Shown: in pieces, positions 13,001 through 25,953 of the stretch
How the letters are laid out: each line of letters starts with the position of its first letter
How positions within the stretch are numbered: the stretch's first letter is position 1
Source: Parus major
Lineage: Eukaryota > Chordata > Aves > Passeriformes > Paridae
Assembly: GCF_001522545.3 (NCBI RefSeq)
Contig: NC_031776.1
Coordinates: 28,779,634 to 28,843,633, forward strand
Direction of reading: 5' to 3'
Length of the DNA stretch: 64,000 bases
Made by a program: the position numbers and the translations under genes
Notes under the pieces: model-generated
Told to the model about the DNA's origin: nothing
The model's database searches: none
The model's input: the letters and a program-made list of their open reading frames with translations, nothing else

Positions 13001-16000
13001 ACCCAGATTGTCATCTTCTTCTCCACAGCCTGGCATGACAATGAAGGTTTGTTAAAATGGGGTGCTTAGGGACAGAGGAACTGAATTTTATCTATTTTGG
13101 TTTTGGAAGCAGGTTTCCTGGAAGAGCACTGGGTCCTATTCACATCTCCAGCACTATTTGCCTGTTTAGGAGATGTGGAAATGCTCTCTTATCCCAAAGC
13201 CATTTGGCCAAAGCTAGACCTGATTTGAAGCCTGCTGGGAAGTACTGCTGAATGCTCTCAGCTCCCATGCCTGTAATCACAGCAGCAAGCCCCAAAGTCA
13301 CATTTGGAAAGATAATTACAATGAGAACTCAGTTTAAAACCATGAAAACAAATACAGATGCTTGAATATGCAGTAGTCTCCTAATAACCTTTGTTTTAAG
13401 TGCATTTAGGGGGGGAAATTGTTCATGCTAATGGAAGGGAAGATGGGTTTTATACTGCATGGCAAAGAGGAACATTTAGAACTGTCCTCTTTAGCCCATT
13501 AAATAGGTTTAATTTACTAAACAAAGATGTTGCTAGAAAACAGGAGGTAGAGGGGAAATGAACACAGGATGCTTGCCTGAGATTAATGTGCAACTGTGGC
13601 AATTGAGAAGAACCTGCTCAAGGTTGGAGCTGAGAGGCTGGGAATGGCATTTGATGTATGCTCTGTACAGGCACTGCTGCCAAAACCAGCCATCGCCACA
13701 GAGGGACAGAAGGGATCTGTCCCTTCCCTCCTTTTTGGGACAAATATTTGGAATCACTTGGACAAATACCCCAGCACAGAAAGCAGAGTGGTTGTGAGTA
13801 ACTCCTTGATAACATTCACCCTCAGCTGCATGAAGCCTGTGCCCTCCCAGGAGGGAGCAGTGTGGAGCGGTGAGAAGTCAGGGGCAGGAAGGATCAAATC
13901 CCACTCTCCCATGGTACTGCCAGGTTACAGAGCTGACTGAACTGCCTGAAGGCAGCAATCTCACACTGGATAAACACTGCTGAGAGTGTCCATAAAGCAA
14001 TAAAGTCCTTTTCCATTTCCTTGTTCTTATATAACCAGTTCTTCATTACCATTTTGTTAAACTCCTGCAGGCACATGATGATGAGGACACACAGCCCTCC
14101 CTGGGTTATGACTTGGATACTCCAGCAGGCACAATTATGAACATCAGTGTGAATAAACAGGGATCTCCCAAGATTTTGGGAGCTGAAGGGAACTCTGCTC
14201 CTCCTACCACTGGATTTCCCCTCACCTAGCATTTCTCCTGCCTCTGACCTAGTCTCAGACACAAAAGTGCCAGGCAAGGCTGGTTTCCAAGGCTTGTCAG
14301 TGTTTCAGGGGAGCAGTGGCATAGGGGGGCTGATCCTAGCCCTGTAAATGCAGAAGGAGCTGTGTATCCAGGGAGATGGCTGGTCCTCAGCACAGATAGG
14401 TGAGTGCTCTGTCTGTGCCATGCGGATGACTTGTGGGGGAAGTGCTCCTAGAGGTAACAGCTTTTTCCCACTGTCCCACACCTGCTCTGGAAAACAAATG
14501 AAAAAGCTAAGATATTAATCCCACCACCCAACATCTGCAGGAGTTTAGAAGACTGCTGCAGGTGCTGGCGTGAGGAGCACCCCTGTTACCTGCTTGACAG
14601 CGGTCTCGATTAACAGGTACCGGTGGGAGCGGCGCATGGGCAGGCAGAGGCTGTAGACGGCGTGCAGGGCTGCACAGAAGAAGCTGAGGAGACCAATCTG
14701 CTTTCGGTGCTGGAGCCACTGGTCCAGCCAGTCTGGGAAGCGCCTGTACTTGGTACCGTAGTAGAGCTGGGAGCAGGCTGCCAGCACCCCAGGCAGGTAG
14801 ACGAGAGACAGCATGACATAGGACACGCACGGCAGCGTGGTGTTGACCACCTCAACGGGGATCTTGTACAGCTTGTTCTTCTGCTCCCTGATGTAAGGGT
14901 GGATGACCTGCCGGATCAGGTTGTAGGTGAAGAAGCAAAGAAAAAGCCCCAGAGCCAAAAAGATGGGGATTTTCCAGGCTGGCAAGAGGCGCAGGGGAAT
15001 GTTCTCGATCTCGCAGGCTGATGACATGCAGCCCATGTCCACAGGGGTGAATCCCATGACCTGAGCAATTTCTGCTACTGTCCGCTTGGCTTCTTGGTTA
15101 TTTGAGCAGATCAGAACCTGCAATGAACAGAAATACACACATAGGGCAGAGAAATCAGGCTGCTGGGATCAAGTGCATCGGGAGGGATTCTGTGTCACAG
15201 AAAGCCTATGTTATTCCACTGAGCATCATGATTCCTGGCAGGCTTTTTGACAGGGATTTACCATGGCTGCCAAAGACCTCTCTCCTGGACAGATTTCCTT
15301 TCTTGCATGAACCACCAGTTTGTTTTACTGGCTCTGTTTGGATAAATAGACAACTGAATAATACTTTTCACTTAGGCAGATAGTCCAAAGACTACAAAGT
15401 GTGAACTGAGTGAAGGCACTTCATTTCTGGACAAAGAAATGCAGAAGCTAAGGGGTGGTCTCTGAATGCCACAGCCAGCACTCAAGACTCCTTCTCTTGG
15501 AGCCTAAGGCCATTTGCTGATGCTGCCAGATCTCAGCTGCTGAAACTGTTGGGATTTAGCCCTTACTGGAAGAAAACAATACCTGCTTATTTCCATCCCT
15601 GGCACCCGACTGCAGCGTCCACGCAGAAACCACATTAAACCCCTTTACCACGGTGCAGGCTGGGAACAGGGAGGCCAAGTACTCCGCGTTGGATTCCTTG
15701 TGATGGTTGATCTCTGTGTTGTTACTAACATCCACCAGGATCTTGCCCACCAGCACATCAGCCAGGTCACAGAGGGTGGAATAATGTTCCCTGAAAATCG
15801 CCACAAAAATGACATCTGCCTTCTTCACCGCCTCGGCCTGGAAGGTGACCTCTGCTGCAGCAGGGAAGAGGCTGGCTTTCCGCTTCGGGTTGCGGCTGCC
15901 GACCACCACCTTGAACCCGGAGCACACCAGGCGCACAGCCAAGGACCGCGCAAAGTCCCCGCTGCCCAGCACCCCCACAGTGCGGCCGGCCGGCGGCGTG

Positions 16001-16065
16001 GGGCTGGAGTCACCCTCCGTGCTCCGATGGCCCAGCAGAGGTTTGGCCATGTCTCCTCTGGACAT
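6733..16065 (-). CDS. STEAP3: STEAP3 metalloreductase, complete coding region (4 coding exons)
   Basis: Join on the - strand: 16065-15583, 15117-14590, 13029-12865, 7023-6733. All junctions are GT-AG and in phase 0, giving 161+176+55+96 = 488 residues, the same length as I recall for human STEAP3. The family moves electrons from cytosolic NADPH through FAD and one heme to reduce Fe3+ and Cu2+; STEAP3 is the endosomal ferrireductase of the transferrin cycle in erythroid cells. Visible in the translation: an N-terminal F420/NADP oxidoreductase-like domain (about 29-190) with GSGDFA at 34-39 and SRNP at 57-60; a conserved Trp in the FNVVSAW segment (149); and six membrane segments at about 208-228, 251-281, 301-321, 356-378, 393-412 and 427-449. 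The two presumed heme-ligand histidines are His313 (third segment) and His406 (fifth), each three residues before the human positions. No frameshift or missing key residue was seen. The assignment over STEAP1, 2 and 4 rests on close similarity to STEAP3 and on C1QL2 as neighbour. Confidence 0.97.
8560..8670 (+). mobile_element. MIR-like ancient SINE in STEAP3 intron 4
   Basis: The order ACTCAAGGTCATGCCAG, AACAGAGCTGGGAACTGAAC, CTCAGTCTTG and CACACTTATCCTTTC resembles the MIR core and 3' part (consensus AAGGTCAC...CAGAGCTGGGATTCGAACCC...). MIRs predate the mammal-bird split and survive in low numbers in birds. Identification is from memory of the consensus. Confidence 0.55.
9202..9235. repeat. 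Short tandem duplication in STEAP3 intron 4
   Basis: The unit GGCAACAAACACAT occurs twice head to tail. It is too short to infer more than replication slippage. Confidence 0.7.
12865..13029 (-). CDS. STEAP3: STEAP3 coding exon 4
   Basis: A 165-bp exon encoding residues 338-392, from [20 protein letters not shown] through [18 protein letters not shown]. It covers the fourth membrane segment and the start of the loop before the fifth. The acceptor AG is at 13031-13030 and the donor GT at 12864-12863. The [11 protein letters not shown] and [16 protein letters not shown] motifs are nearly invariant in the family. Confidence 0.97.
14590..15117 (-). CDS. STEAP3: STEAP3 coding exon 3 (end of NADPH domain, first three membrane segments)
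   Basis: A 528-bp exon, the size I recall as typical for this exon in the STEAP family. It starts [11 protein letters not shown] right after an AG acceptor (15119-15118) and ends ...LIETAVKQ before a GT donor (14589-14588). It encodes residues 162-337, covering the end of the oxidoreductase domain, the linker LLPAWKIP and membrane segments 1-3. The FPDWLD and QHRKQIG motifs are STEAP signatures, and the first heme-ligand His sits in the CAALHAVYS stretch. The preceding intron is 465 bp. Confidence 0.97.
15583..16065 (-). CDS. STEAP3: STEAP3 coding exon 2 (start codon, NADPH-binding half)
   Basis: Encodes residues 1-161. The chosen ATG (16063-16065) lies one base inside a good acceptor (AG at 16067-16068), so the exon itself starts at 16066. 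Its product begins [11 protein letters not shown], which aligns with the human start in having a second Met before the KPL motif. That second ATG (16048-16050) has a stronger Kozak context (G at -3, G at +4) and could also be used. The exon holds the dinucleotide-binding glycine motif and the SRNP segment. It ends ...DGNKQ before a GT donor at 15582-15581. Confidence 0.95.
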
Positions 16066-17454
16066 CCTGGCAGGAAAAACAAGGAGAAATGCAAATTCAT
16101 TGTGGGGCTCTCGCAGAGACCTGGGCCACATCTGAGAACACGGGACAAAATGCCACTTAGACCACTTGCACACATGGTTTTGGTCCCAATAGCCCAGGAC
16201 TTGTTTGCCAAACGCACCAGGAAATGTGCAGTAATGTACAGGCACCACTGGGGGGGCACAAAACACCATGCTGGGTTGGAAGGTGAAGGCTTTTACAGAG
16301 GTTTTCCAAGGTTGTGTGATCCAACACCTGCTGGATGCCCTCATCCATCCTCTGCTGTCCTTCATGCCGGCATCTCACACTGCAAAGCCAGCCAACACTA
16401 ACAGCAATCAGGACCAGAAACTCTGAGATTCCCATGGAGCTACCAGATACCTCCTAAAGAAGGGGTCTGTGAAGATCCCTGAGGCTACATTTGGAAAAGC
16501 TGGAGGGGTGGTTCGAACTTGCCAGGGTAGAATCAAGGCAGAAAGTCAAACTGAAATGAAAGTGTCCTAAAAGTGGTAAACAAAGAGAGTTGCAGCCCTT
16601 GCCTGTTCCAATATTTGGGTCTGGCAAGCTGCTTCAGCTCTTTAATGGGTAATGAGAACTTACTTGTGACATTTAAAAAATATATTAAAACATGATAGGA
16701 TTTGCTCATGAAAGATCTTGATGAGCTTTACAAACGTTAATGAATTTTGCCTTGTAACAGATTAGATATTGAGGGCATGGAGAGGTTTTAAGCAGATCAA
16801 TAAATTCAAAGGCAGCACAGCAGCTGAACCTGGAGGTCAGAAGAAACTCGGTCAAGGAACTGCCGACTGTTCATGGGCTCTGTCAGTGGTTCAAATCTGC
16901 CTGCCAACTTAAGGAACAGCAAATTTACCCTAAAGGAATGGCAAATTCCTGAGGGTGAGATTTTAAAAGGGCTCAGAAGGCAGCCCATGCAACTTACACA
17001 CCAGGACATCTGGCTTTTGTATTGGCACAACGCTAGAGATTATTTTAAAGACTGTAACTAACAGACTTGTGATATACTGGGGATGGAGACAAATTGGCTT
17101 TGGCAGAGTGCAGTCTTGCCTTGTACCTGGTTCAAAGTGGTTAAGTTCTTTCAAAGTGAAGGTGACCACTTGGATGGGGTGACCTGGTCGCTGGTGCAGG
17201 TGTGTTTTTCATAGGCTTTTGGAAATGTCCTTCACCCACGGCTCTTCTGGGATTGGCACAGTAGTGGTGCAAAGGGGAAGGGCACTTCTGCATGAACAGT
17301 CACCAATGGGAAACAAAGGGTGAGAAGAAATAAATGATTTTTATAATGGGAATAGGTTGCCAAGAGATTTCCCTGAGGATTTATGCCATCCAACATGTTC
17401 ATAAGTGATCTGGGAAAGGGAGTGAATATTGAGAAGATGGAACTCGTGGGGAGT

Positions 17455-17690
17455 GATCACAGAATCACAGAATGGTTCAGATTGGAAGTGACTTAGAGAT
17501 CATCTACTCCCAACCCCTTGCCATGGGCAGGGACACCTTCTGCTAGACCAGGCTGGTCAAAGCCCCAACCAACCTGGTCCTGAACACCTCCAGGCATGGG
17601 GTATTCACAGGATCTCATGGCAACCTGATCCCATGCCTCACCACCCTTATACTAAAAAATTTCTTCCTAATATCTACTCAAAATCATTTA
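17455..17690 (-). mobile_element. CR1 LINE 3' end, antisense orientation
   Basis: Reads GATCACAGAATCACAGAATGG at the left edge, the reverse complement of the CR1 terminal short repeats. It continues with AACCCCTTGCCATGGGCAGG, GACACCTTCTGCTAGACCAG and ATTTCTTCCTAATATCTACT, all reverse-complement CR1. It is a 5'-truncated copy with no reverse transcriptase coding. The 3' terminus is at about 17455. Confidence 0.95.
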
Positions 17691-20600
17691 GGACAGTCAA
17701 TCTTTCTTGTGAAGAAACTGCAAAAGGATCTCCTCATTCAAAGTGCCTGACCACCAAAAATCACTACAGGTGCTAGAGAGACATGGCAAGAGCTGTTTGT
17801 GGGCATAATAAACTCCTCTAACAATATATACACTTTAATGAGCTGTAAATTTGTTAAAATCACTCAGAAAAATGATCAAAGGGTCGCATTACTATGAAAA
17901 CACCAACATGCTGGTCCCAGGCGGGCAAACATCAAGCACAGCCAAGTTACTGGAGAAGATCTCTCACACAGTAACCATGATCTCAATCCTGCTCCTCACT
18001 GAAAAAGTGCAAAACACCTTTAGCAGATGGACTTTGAAACTATAATTCACTGTCCTGGATACAAACCCATGATGGTTTCAGTGACAATACTGTTTCCATG
18101 GCAGAGGTCTGTCTGCTCTCCTTGACTCTCACCAAGCACCACCTTGTCCCAGAGACCAAAATGTGTGCTCGCAGAAGTGCTATCCAGGGAAAACAAGTGC
18201 CAAAGAAGTGCATGGTGACTTCTTCCCCTTAAAAAGACATGTCCACTGGATAAATACAGAGATCAAACAGCACACTGCAGTTCTGCTTATTCCACTGCAA
18301 AAAACCCGAGGGAATAAACACAGAAAAGGGCCACAGGGAAAAAGTGTGAGGGATGACTTTCAGATCTGTCTGCAAGCACAGCCTGCTCTGTGCTTCTGGG
18401 TTTTTTCCTGGTCCCTTCTTATCAGAAGCTTTATCATACACTCACTGCTTTACTTCTTAGAAACCTTCTTGCTCCACCTAAATTTATTCATGTCCAGAAC
18501 TATTTGTTCTAGGGCCAGCACTATTGCTCAGAAAAATTAGCTTGCTCTCCCATACCCTCCCCGCCCCTTTTCCAGCACCTGTGCACACAAAATATTACCC
18601 CAAAATAAAGAAACACATTTCTGGCCTTCAGCCATGGGGGGAGAAATCAGCATTCAGGGTGACAAAGTGATTGTTACCCACAGACTAATTTCATAATTGA
18701 TTTAAGCCACCTCAAAAGTTCTCTCTGTGGTCCCACTGGTATATAAATGTTGCTGCAAGCAATTTTTCTTAAAGTGTGTTTCCTCTGTCCTGCAGCTGCC
18801 ACTGAACGTGTAGAGAGATGTTGGCAATGTCTGGAGATAAACATCTCCAGTTATTTTGATTAAAAGGGATGACAGAATTAAACAGCCTTTGAAGTCAGCA
18901 GGATAGTTACATAGCAAGAAGACTCAAAATCTTTTCTGTGAATTTTGGTGTGATTATTTCAGTCATGCTCTGACTGGTGGGGTTTTAGAGCATGGCTCAT
19001 CCCTGCTGCAAGCCCTTGGTGGAATGGTCCCTGGTGCTGGCTGCTGCTTGTGGGTTGCATTGCTGTCATTGCCATGCACTGAAATCCTCCTGAGAAAGGA
19101 GGGAAACATCTCTCTGTCACCATAAACACATTTCACTGAGACACTGTGGTCTCTGCCTAACAGATGCCTGGCAATGGACTGTCTGATTAGGCAACAGCTT
19201 TTTTTCACTTCTGTATCTCTGGGGAGCACGCAGACCCCCTGCCTCCTGCCACCACCCCTGACTTACCGTGCCCACACTGCTTTTTCTGCACCTGTGGACA
19301 ACATGTCACCTGCTTGAAACTCTCCTTCTCAAAGCTAATTCACCACAGCAAGGTCAGCCCATCCAAAGCACCATGGCCAGGATGCTGCAGAGTCACTCAG
19401 AGGCAGAGGAGGTCATGAGTGAATATCATGGTGCTTAGACACATCTTTAGCATCTCCAGACTTAGATAAACACTATTTATTGATCTTCCTCATCAAGCAA
19501 ACTACATCCTTGCTGAGTTATAGCATGTGCAATTCAAGGAGGTCAGTTTCTTACCAAGGAAGCTACAAGATGATTTAAAGCACAGCCCAGTGGGAATAAA
19601 CACACTGCAACTCTAACTGGGCAGCAGTTCCCTCACTAAAATACTAAATGCAATGTACAGCTGCCCTTCAGCTAGGCTGCCAATGACACCCTCACATCAT
19701 TGCTGTGTCCAGCTGTAGCACACTCATTCCCATGTGCAGCTCAGCCACTGCACTCCCATTATTGCTATTAATTGCAGGGCATTAGCAGAAGTGGGCAGTG
19801 GGCAAGATGGGGAGCTCCCCTCTGCTGGGCACTCTACAAAAACTGTCTAGAAGGCAACTTCTGTCCCAAGGAGTGAGATCAGACAGACAGCAGCTGCATG
19901 AAACGAAGCACTCAAATCTCTGTTGAACAGGCAGAGGGAGGGAGGGGTTCTCACAGAAGAAAACCAGGGATAATTCAACATATTTTGCACCTGAGGCTTG
20001 GCAGAGGCTGTTAGCTTAGGATCAGTGCCAGGCAAGCAAGGTTTTTCTGCCTCTCTGCCCACACTGAGATGCCTCACTCAGGTTTTGCAGCAGGACAGCC
20101 ATTCTGGACAGAGCTGGGCTGCAGGAGCCCACTCAGGTGTCCCTGGGCTCATAGCAGAGTCAATCTGCTGAGCAGATCATGCCCTGCAGCTACTGGGGAA
20201 CAGGCACATTTGTTATCCTCTTTCAACAGATGTGGGGGAAGGAGATAATAACAATGATGGGACTGCAGCAAGTTTGTCTGGGATGACCCAGATATCTTTG
20301 ACCATGTCTTTAACAATGAGACCATCTTTTGGGGCCCCTTTCACATCCTCTGGTGCAGGAGGATAGCCTAGCTGGTTCCTGTAATTTGCAGTCCAGAGGT
20401 GTTTAAGTTGCACAGTCTGAAGAAGGATGAACCTGTGGTGGCAAGGCAGGAGCTTTGCTTCAATTCTGAACAAAAAAAAATCAAGATTCATTTCAATGCT
20501 CTGGTATTCAGATTTATCAGATAAAAGACAAATTGGTTTTACTCTAACTCTAATAAAAAGGCCGTGTTTTAAACATATCAAACTGTGATGAAGAATATGG

Positions 20601-21253
20601 CAGCAATCTCATACAGAGCTCCAATGAATGTCCTGTGCAGTGAAACCAAACTGGTTCCTGTTTGCACAGAAACTCACCTTTGGGCTCAGCCTCACATACT
20701 CAGCCTGCGCCACTTTGGCTAAAACAACTGCTTTTGTGTCTTCCCCCAAAGTCAGTGTTTGTTTAGACTGACCACAACTGAGTCTCCATAAGCTGTGGAT
20801 CCAACCCATGCAAGTCATCAAAGAACCTGCTCTGTGCTTCAGCTTCTGCTTGGATGTTACTCGAGATAAAGCACATGATTATTATACACATTCCTTAACA
20901 AGCACATGGGTTGACAGACTAGCATGACACATGAGGAATCAGATGATGCAGCAGAGCCCTTGGTCAAGTCACTAGAGAGGAACATTGTGATTTCTGCGCT
21001 GGGAAGGTGCCTTTGGGCCCTGCCAGCCATGGCTGGCATGAGCACAAACACACACACTCCTGGGACAGGGGTGATCTCTGCCCCCAGGGGACTTCCAGTC
21101 TGCCTGGAGAGAACTTTGAACCATGAAGCCAAAGCCCTCCAGCCTCTGTTTGCAGAGCATCTCTTGTTGTGTTAACCCTCCAAAAGCCCCAGCTGAAGAG
21201 GAGCATTCAGCATCTGAAGTGTTCCACTCAGGTCTTGCTGTAGGCAGAAATAC

Positions 21254-21289
21254 TTTTTTTTTTTTTTTTTTTCCTACCACCATTTTATT
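21254..21289 (-). other. AATAAA plus 19-A tract: possible retrocopy tail or poly(A) site
   Basis: On the - strand, AATAAA (21289-21284) is followed after 11 bases by an uninterrupted run of 19 A (21272-21254). This is the layout of a processed transcript inserted in the genome. The upstream sequence (21290-21500, - strand) has an open frame that runs into the A-tract but no family I recognise. I saw no obvious target-site duplication. Confidence 0.4.
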
Positions 21290-21890
21290 TCCAGAGAAAA
21301 TCAAATGTTTTAGTCTCTTTCCTACACACAGAGCATCCCTCCCAGGAGCACAGCAAGTGCCATGAACCTGAACTTGTTGGAACTGGAACAGATTTAAGTA
21401 ATAAAAGAGCTTATCCAAAGCTGCTTTAATCTCAGCTCTGGTGCACATTTCTGGAGACCTTTCAGTCCTGCTCAGGATGACTGGAAATGACTTCCTCAGC
21501 TCTGCCTGCAAGAGAAAGACTCAGGGAAACTGAGTTTGCTGTCCTTTTGCTTGCCCCTTTTCTTCTTTCTCCTTCCAAAGCAGAGTTATTTCCCGAATGG
21601 TGCAAACCAGGAACTGGCAAAGAACGTAAATCACCCTTCCAGGAAAGCTATGTTGCAAACCCACCTGGGCTGCCAGCCAGGATACAAGAATGAGGAAATG
21701 CTGGGAGCTGGGCTGTCCCTGCTGTTGTCCTTCAGCCCACAGGCACACGGGACAGGGATCAGGGGCTGTGTGCCCCATGCCCCTGCTGCTAGAGTGGGGA
21801 GGTGGGACAGGGACGCGTGGCAGGGGAGACGGTCCTGCCCCGAGCTGGCATCACTGTGTGCTGGCTATGTCCACTGCAATGCAGAGGGGA

Positions 21891-22000
21891 CACACCTGCT
21901 GTGGGCTCCAGGGACCGCTGTGATCCCACACCTGCCACGGGACCTGTGGGGTTGCTGTGACCCCAGACCTGCTGTGGGGCTCCAGGAGCTGCCACATGTA
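21891..22000. repeat. Degenerate 36-37-bp minisatellite, about three copies
   Basis: Units start near 21891 (CACACCTGCTGTGGGCTCCA), 21927 (CACACCTGCCACGGGACCTG) and 21964 (CAGACCTGCTGTGGGGCTCC). They share the motif CA(C/G)ACCTGC...GGG...GCTGTGA. GC-rich and diverged. Confidence 0.6.
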
Positions 22001-24764
22001 CCCCTGCAACTGCTCTCCACCCTGATGCACTTTGCATTCACAAGTCCTCACCCCTCCTCCTTCCCCAGGGCAAGTCTTTATCTGATTATATCATTTATCA
22101 GGTATTTATCTGCTAAAACCACTTCCATAAGCCCCTGCAGAGCCCTACTTTCTCTCCTCTTTATCTCTCAATCCAGTTAACCTTATCCCTTGCTCTTTTA
22201 CCCCAAAGGACATGGCAAATGATTTGTCTTCTCTGCAGACAGACACATTCTGTATCTGGCGAACAGGTTTCACATCTCCCTTCGGTTTTTCCTGCACAAG
22301 TGAAACCCAACTCTTTCATCAGAGCTGTTATTTACCGAATGTCCAACAACTCAGCCTCTGTTCCTTGCTCTCATTTTTCTTGGAGGATGCCCAGAAATGC
22401 ATTTTCCAACTGAGCCCCTAAAAGGCACCACCTGGAGCAGAGACACTGCTTCCCCAATGCGCCACTTCTCTTTCTTCATCCCAAGAAGACTGTTTGCTTT
22501 TGCCCAACTGTGTGCTCCTGTTAAGTCGTGGGGCACAGTGTCCCTGTCCTCTGGCTCCCTGTGACCACTGGCTGGCTGGTCGCTCACCTGGTGTCCAGGC
22601 GGTCAGTCAGTCCTAGCACACAGAACATGTGCCCTATTTTTTTAAATCAGCTCTCCAGTATGTCACAATCTTCAATTTTTAGTCTCTAATCTAAAATGTT
22701 TACAGTCTCTCCTAGCTCAGTGTCACCTACAAATCCAGTATGTGCCTCCCTACTCCATCACACACTAATGAAAACATGGGCTGACAGGCACTGACCCTTC
22801 CAACTCCATACACCCTCTGGTTTATACACTGAAAAACATCGAGAATGTTGTTTCTGGAAGCCAGCAGTGAAGCCTAAGGCATGTCCATGTCCCTGACCAC
22901 AAGATGTTCTTCACCAGGACCAAAATTCAAAAATATATTTCTGAACAGGGGAAAGTAGAGGAGAAAGGGCTACCAGAATTTCCCACAGGGACAAAATAAC
23001 CTGTGTTTTCCACACAAGTTCAGACATTTTGGCTACAATTCTCCCATAGAACTACACCAGCCTGTGATCACTTTACAGGGACAGTTTCCCTCCCCAAGTA
23101 TAAACCCTCCATTTTAATGCTAAGCAGGAAAATTACCTATCTATGACAAACAACTGGAAAACAAACCTTTGGCCTGTTTTCATCAAAACTATGTACTTTA
23201 CAGCAAAGTTACCAACATGCTCTGCCACAGATGCTCTCAAACTTTTCTCCCCCAAATTTGCCTCCAGTTGCAGTACCCCTTCTTTGAAGCAAAGTCCTTG
23301 TCTGAAGAAATTCCTCTGCTCTTTTGCAAAAACATCTTGCTGCCTGTGTCCACTGTGTTGATACAGTAATGAGAAGCCTGAGAAAGACCTACCCTGTAAT
23401 AAATAATCCTGAAATGGGAATTTGAAAGCGTGGGAAATCTTGAGGTTTCACTGTAAGACCGTGGAAGGCACAGACCTGAAGCAAGACAGAGTTTGCTAGA
23501 ACAGTGCTGATGCTGACACAGCACACAGGAGCTTATCTGGCTGATGTGACTCTGAATGAGGTTACTTTCTCAGCTTAGCATCTCACAGCTCTTTGGTGAC
23601 ATAAAAGGGTGGTTTACAACAACTTCAGCCGCTGTACTTAAGTCTTCTGTGCCTTCTCTTGCTTTCTTTCGGGGTCTTCATTCTCTTGCTGCTTTTACCA
23701 AGTTAACAACTCAGTCACTCACCCGTTTCTGAGCCTTCCCTCCCCAGGTACGAGAAGAGCAGGAAAGCAACCTAAGGCCTGGATAGTGGAAGCTTCTTAG
23801 GTAGATCTAGTAATTCCCTGCAGCCAGACACGATGGGTGGAGGTGTTCCTGCCTAAAATGAGCTGGGGCTTACACCCTTCTCTGGGCCTACAGAGATGGC
23901 AGGACCTGACTTCAGCAGTCACCACAGGGAGCTGGCAGGCTCCAGTTCTTTAAAACCTCTTTGTTTCTTTCCAGGAAATACATGGAGGAATTGCACTGCA
24001 TGTGCATGGAAATATTTGTATTGGCTATTTCCGTGCCGCAGTGCCTGTTAGAAGGGTCTCCAAGATCAGCACTCTCTTGCCTTTCTGATTTTGCTTCACC
24101 CAGTCACTCAGAAGATGCACAGGACCACACGGGGAGATGGCCTGGAGGCAGTGTGGGGTGGAAGGAAGACACAGCCTATGGCAGAGGGCCAGCCTACCTC
24201 CTGCTGATCTGTTTTTCCCCCTCCACAGAGCACAGGCATGACACACAGTACGGAGGTAGCTCTGAGCCAGCCCTGAGTAAGCACAGTGGTGAAAACAGGA
24301 AAGGCAAGGAATGTAGGGCCATGTTCTGCCTCTGCAGATTTTCCCAGCAGCTCTTGGGAAGCTCCTGGGAGAGGCAAACACAGCTGGATGACCAGGTAGT
24401 ATCTTTGGGGATCCAGATGGGTGGGAGAGAGATGCTCTTTGCTGGAAATTAACTCACTGCCCTGAGGTGCCAGGACCACACAGCATTCTGCCTTCCCCTT
24501 CCTCTCACACCGTTTGCCTTCAGTCCAGCATCCTGCACAGCAGATCCAGTTTGCTTCACCTTTTCCCTTGTACTAGCAGGGGTCTTGCAGATCAGCCCAG
24601 AGTGCCAAATATGTGCAGTGTGAACAACATGCCTCCTCCAATGACTTAGCGAGACTCACGTGTGCTGGACAAGCACAAACACCGTGTCTTTCACCACTGC
24701 ACCAAGCTGCACTGGCACAGGCCCTGTCCTGTATCTAACCCCAGCATAAGAAGGATGTGCACCT

Positions 24765-25228
24765 GCTGGAGTCCAAAGAAGGGTCACAGAGATGCTCAGA
24801 AGGCTGAGGACCCTCTCCTATTAAGACAGGCTGAGAGAGTTGGGGTTGTTCAGCCTGGAGAAGAGAAGGCACTGCGAAGACCTTAGATCAACTTCCAGTA
24901 CCTGAAGAGAGCTGGAGAGGGACTTTTTACAAGGGCTGTAGTGGTAGGACAATGGGGAATGTCCTTATGGTGAAGGAGTGCAGGTTTATATTAGATATAA
25001 GGAAGAAATGCTTCACTATGAGGGTGATGAGGCACTGGCACAGATTGCCCAGAGAAGCTGTGGATGACCCATCCCTGAAGTGCTCAGGATCAGGTTGGAC
25101 TGGGTTTAGAGCAACATGGTCTGGTGGAAGGTGCCCCTGATTATGGAAGATGCCCATGGTGGGAGTTGGAATGAGATGATCTTTAAGGTCCCTTCCAAAG
25201 CAAACCACTCTGTAGCTCTGTGACCTAT
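24765..25228 (+). mobile_element. CR1 LINE 3' fragment, sense orientation
   Basis: Long match to the CR1 3' region: GACAGGCTGAGAGAGTTGGG, GTTCAGCCTGGAGAAGAGAA, GAGGGACTTTTTACAAGGGC, GAGGCACTGGCACAGATTGC and AAGGTCCCTTCCAAAGCAAA. It carries small deletions, for example after GAGAAGAGAAGGCACTG. No intact open frame remains. Confidence 0.95.
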
Positions 25229-25953
25229 TAGTGCTTGCACATGATCAGCAGTTGGTATCAGCCTCCTTCAGAGGTGGACATGTTACCTATAGACCCTGAT
25301 TCTTGAAGCTTACATCCTGTGGGGAGCTCTTAGGACATCTTCTCCAAAGACTACAATGGTGTAATTATACTAAATGGAAATGCACGTGTTGCCACAACCA
25401 AGGCTTTAGAGAGACTCACTGAAAATCTGAGAACCTGGAAAAAAGATGGGAGGAATTTGTCTCAGTGGCTTAAACCCCAGGAAAATTTTTAAAATGTTTA
25501 GGCCCCAGAGTATGTAAAGGCTTTTGGAAATGTGTTGGATGCTCCCACATCGCTGACATACTTTCAGAAGCTTTTTACTTTCAGTTAAGTGACAGTTCAC
25601 TTAAACTTAGATGAAGATGGGAAGCTGCTTAATTCACTGTAGGTCTGCATAGGAAAACCTATGAAGAAGCAGTAAATTTAAATCTGAAAATAGCATTTTC
25701 TTCCATTATGATGTTGACAAAAAGCTAACTCTAATCAGTGATGGTAAACTTATAGATAAAAAAAATTGGTCTGTTTTAATTTCTGGTGTGTGACATTATC
25801 ACAACTGCTACTGCCTTTCCCACCTCTCAAGAGAGCTGGCATGGCTGGCCTACTTCTTCCATCATCGGAAAAAATGTGTTTCCCCTGAATCTAAACCTGC
25901 TTCTATTTATGGGTGTGATGTTACAAGGTCATAATCAAAGCATAGTTCTTAAC

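Noticed and set aside
16505..16525. GGTTCGAAC resembling a tRNA T-arm
   Set aside because: No matching A box, acceptor stem or cloverleaf around it.
20972..21511. 179-codon - strand frame reading through the A19 tract
   Set aside because: The frame includes a Lys run from the A-tract and no family resemblance. The poly(A) signature was kept as a finding, but not the protein.
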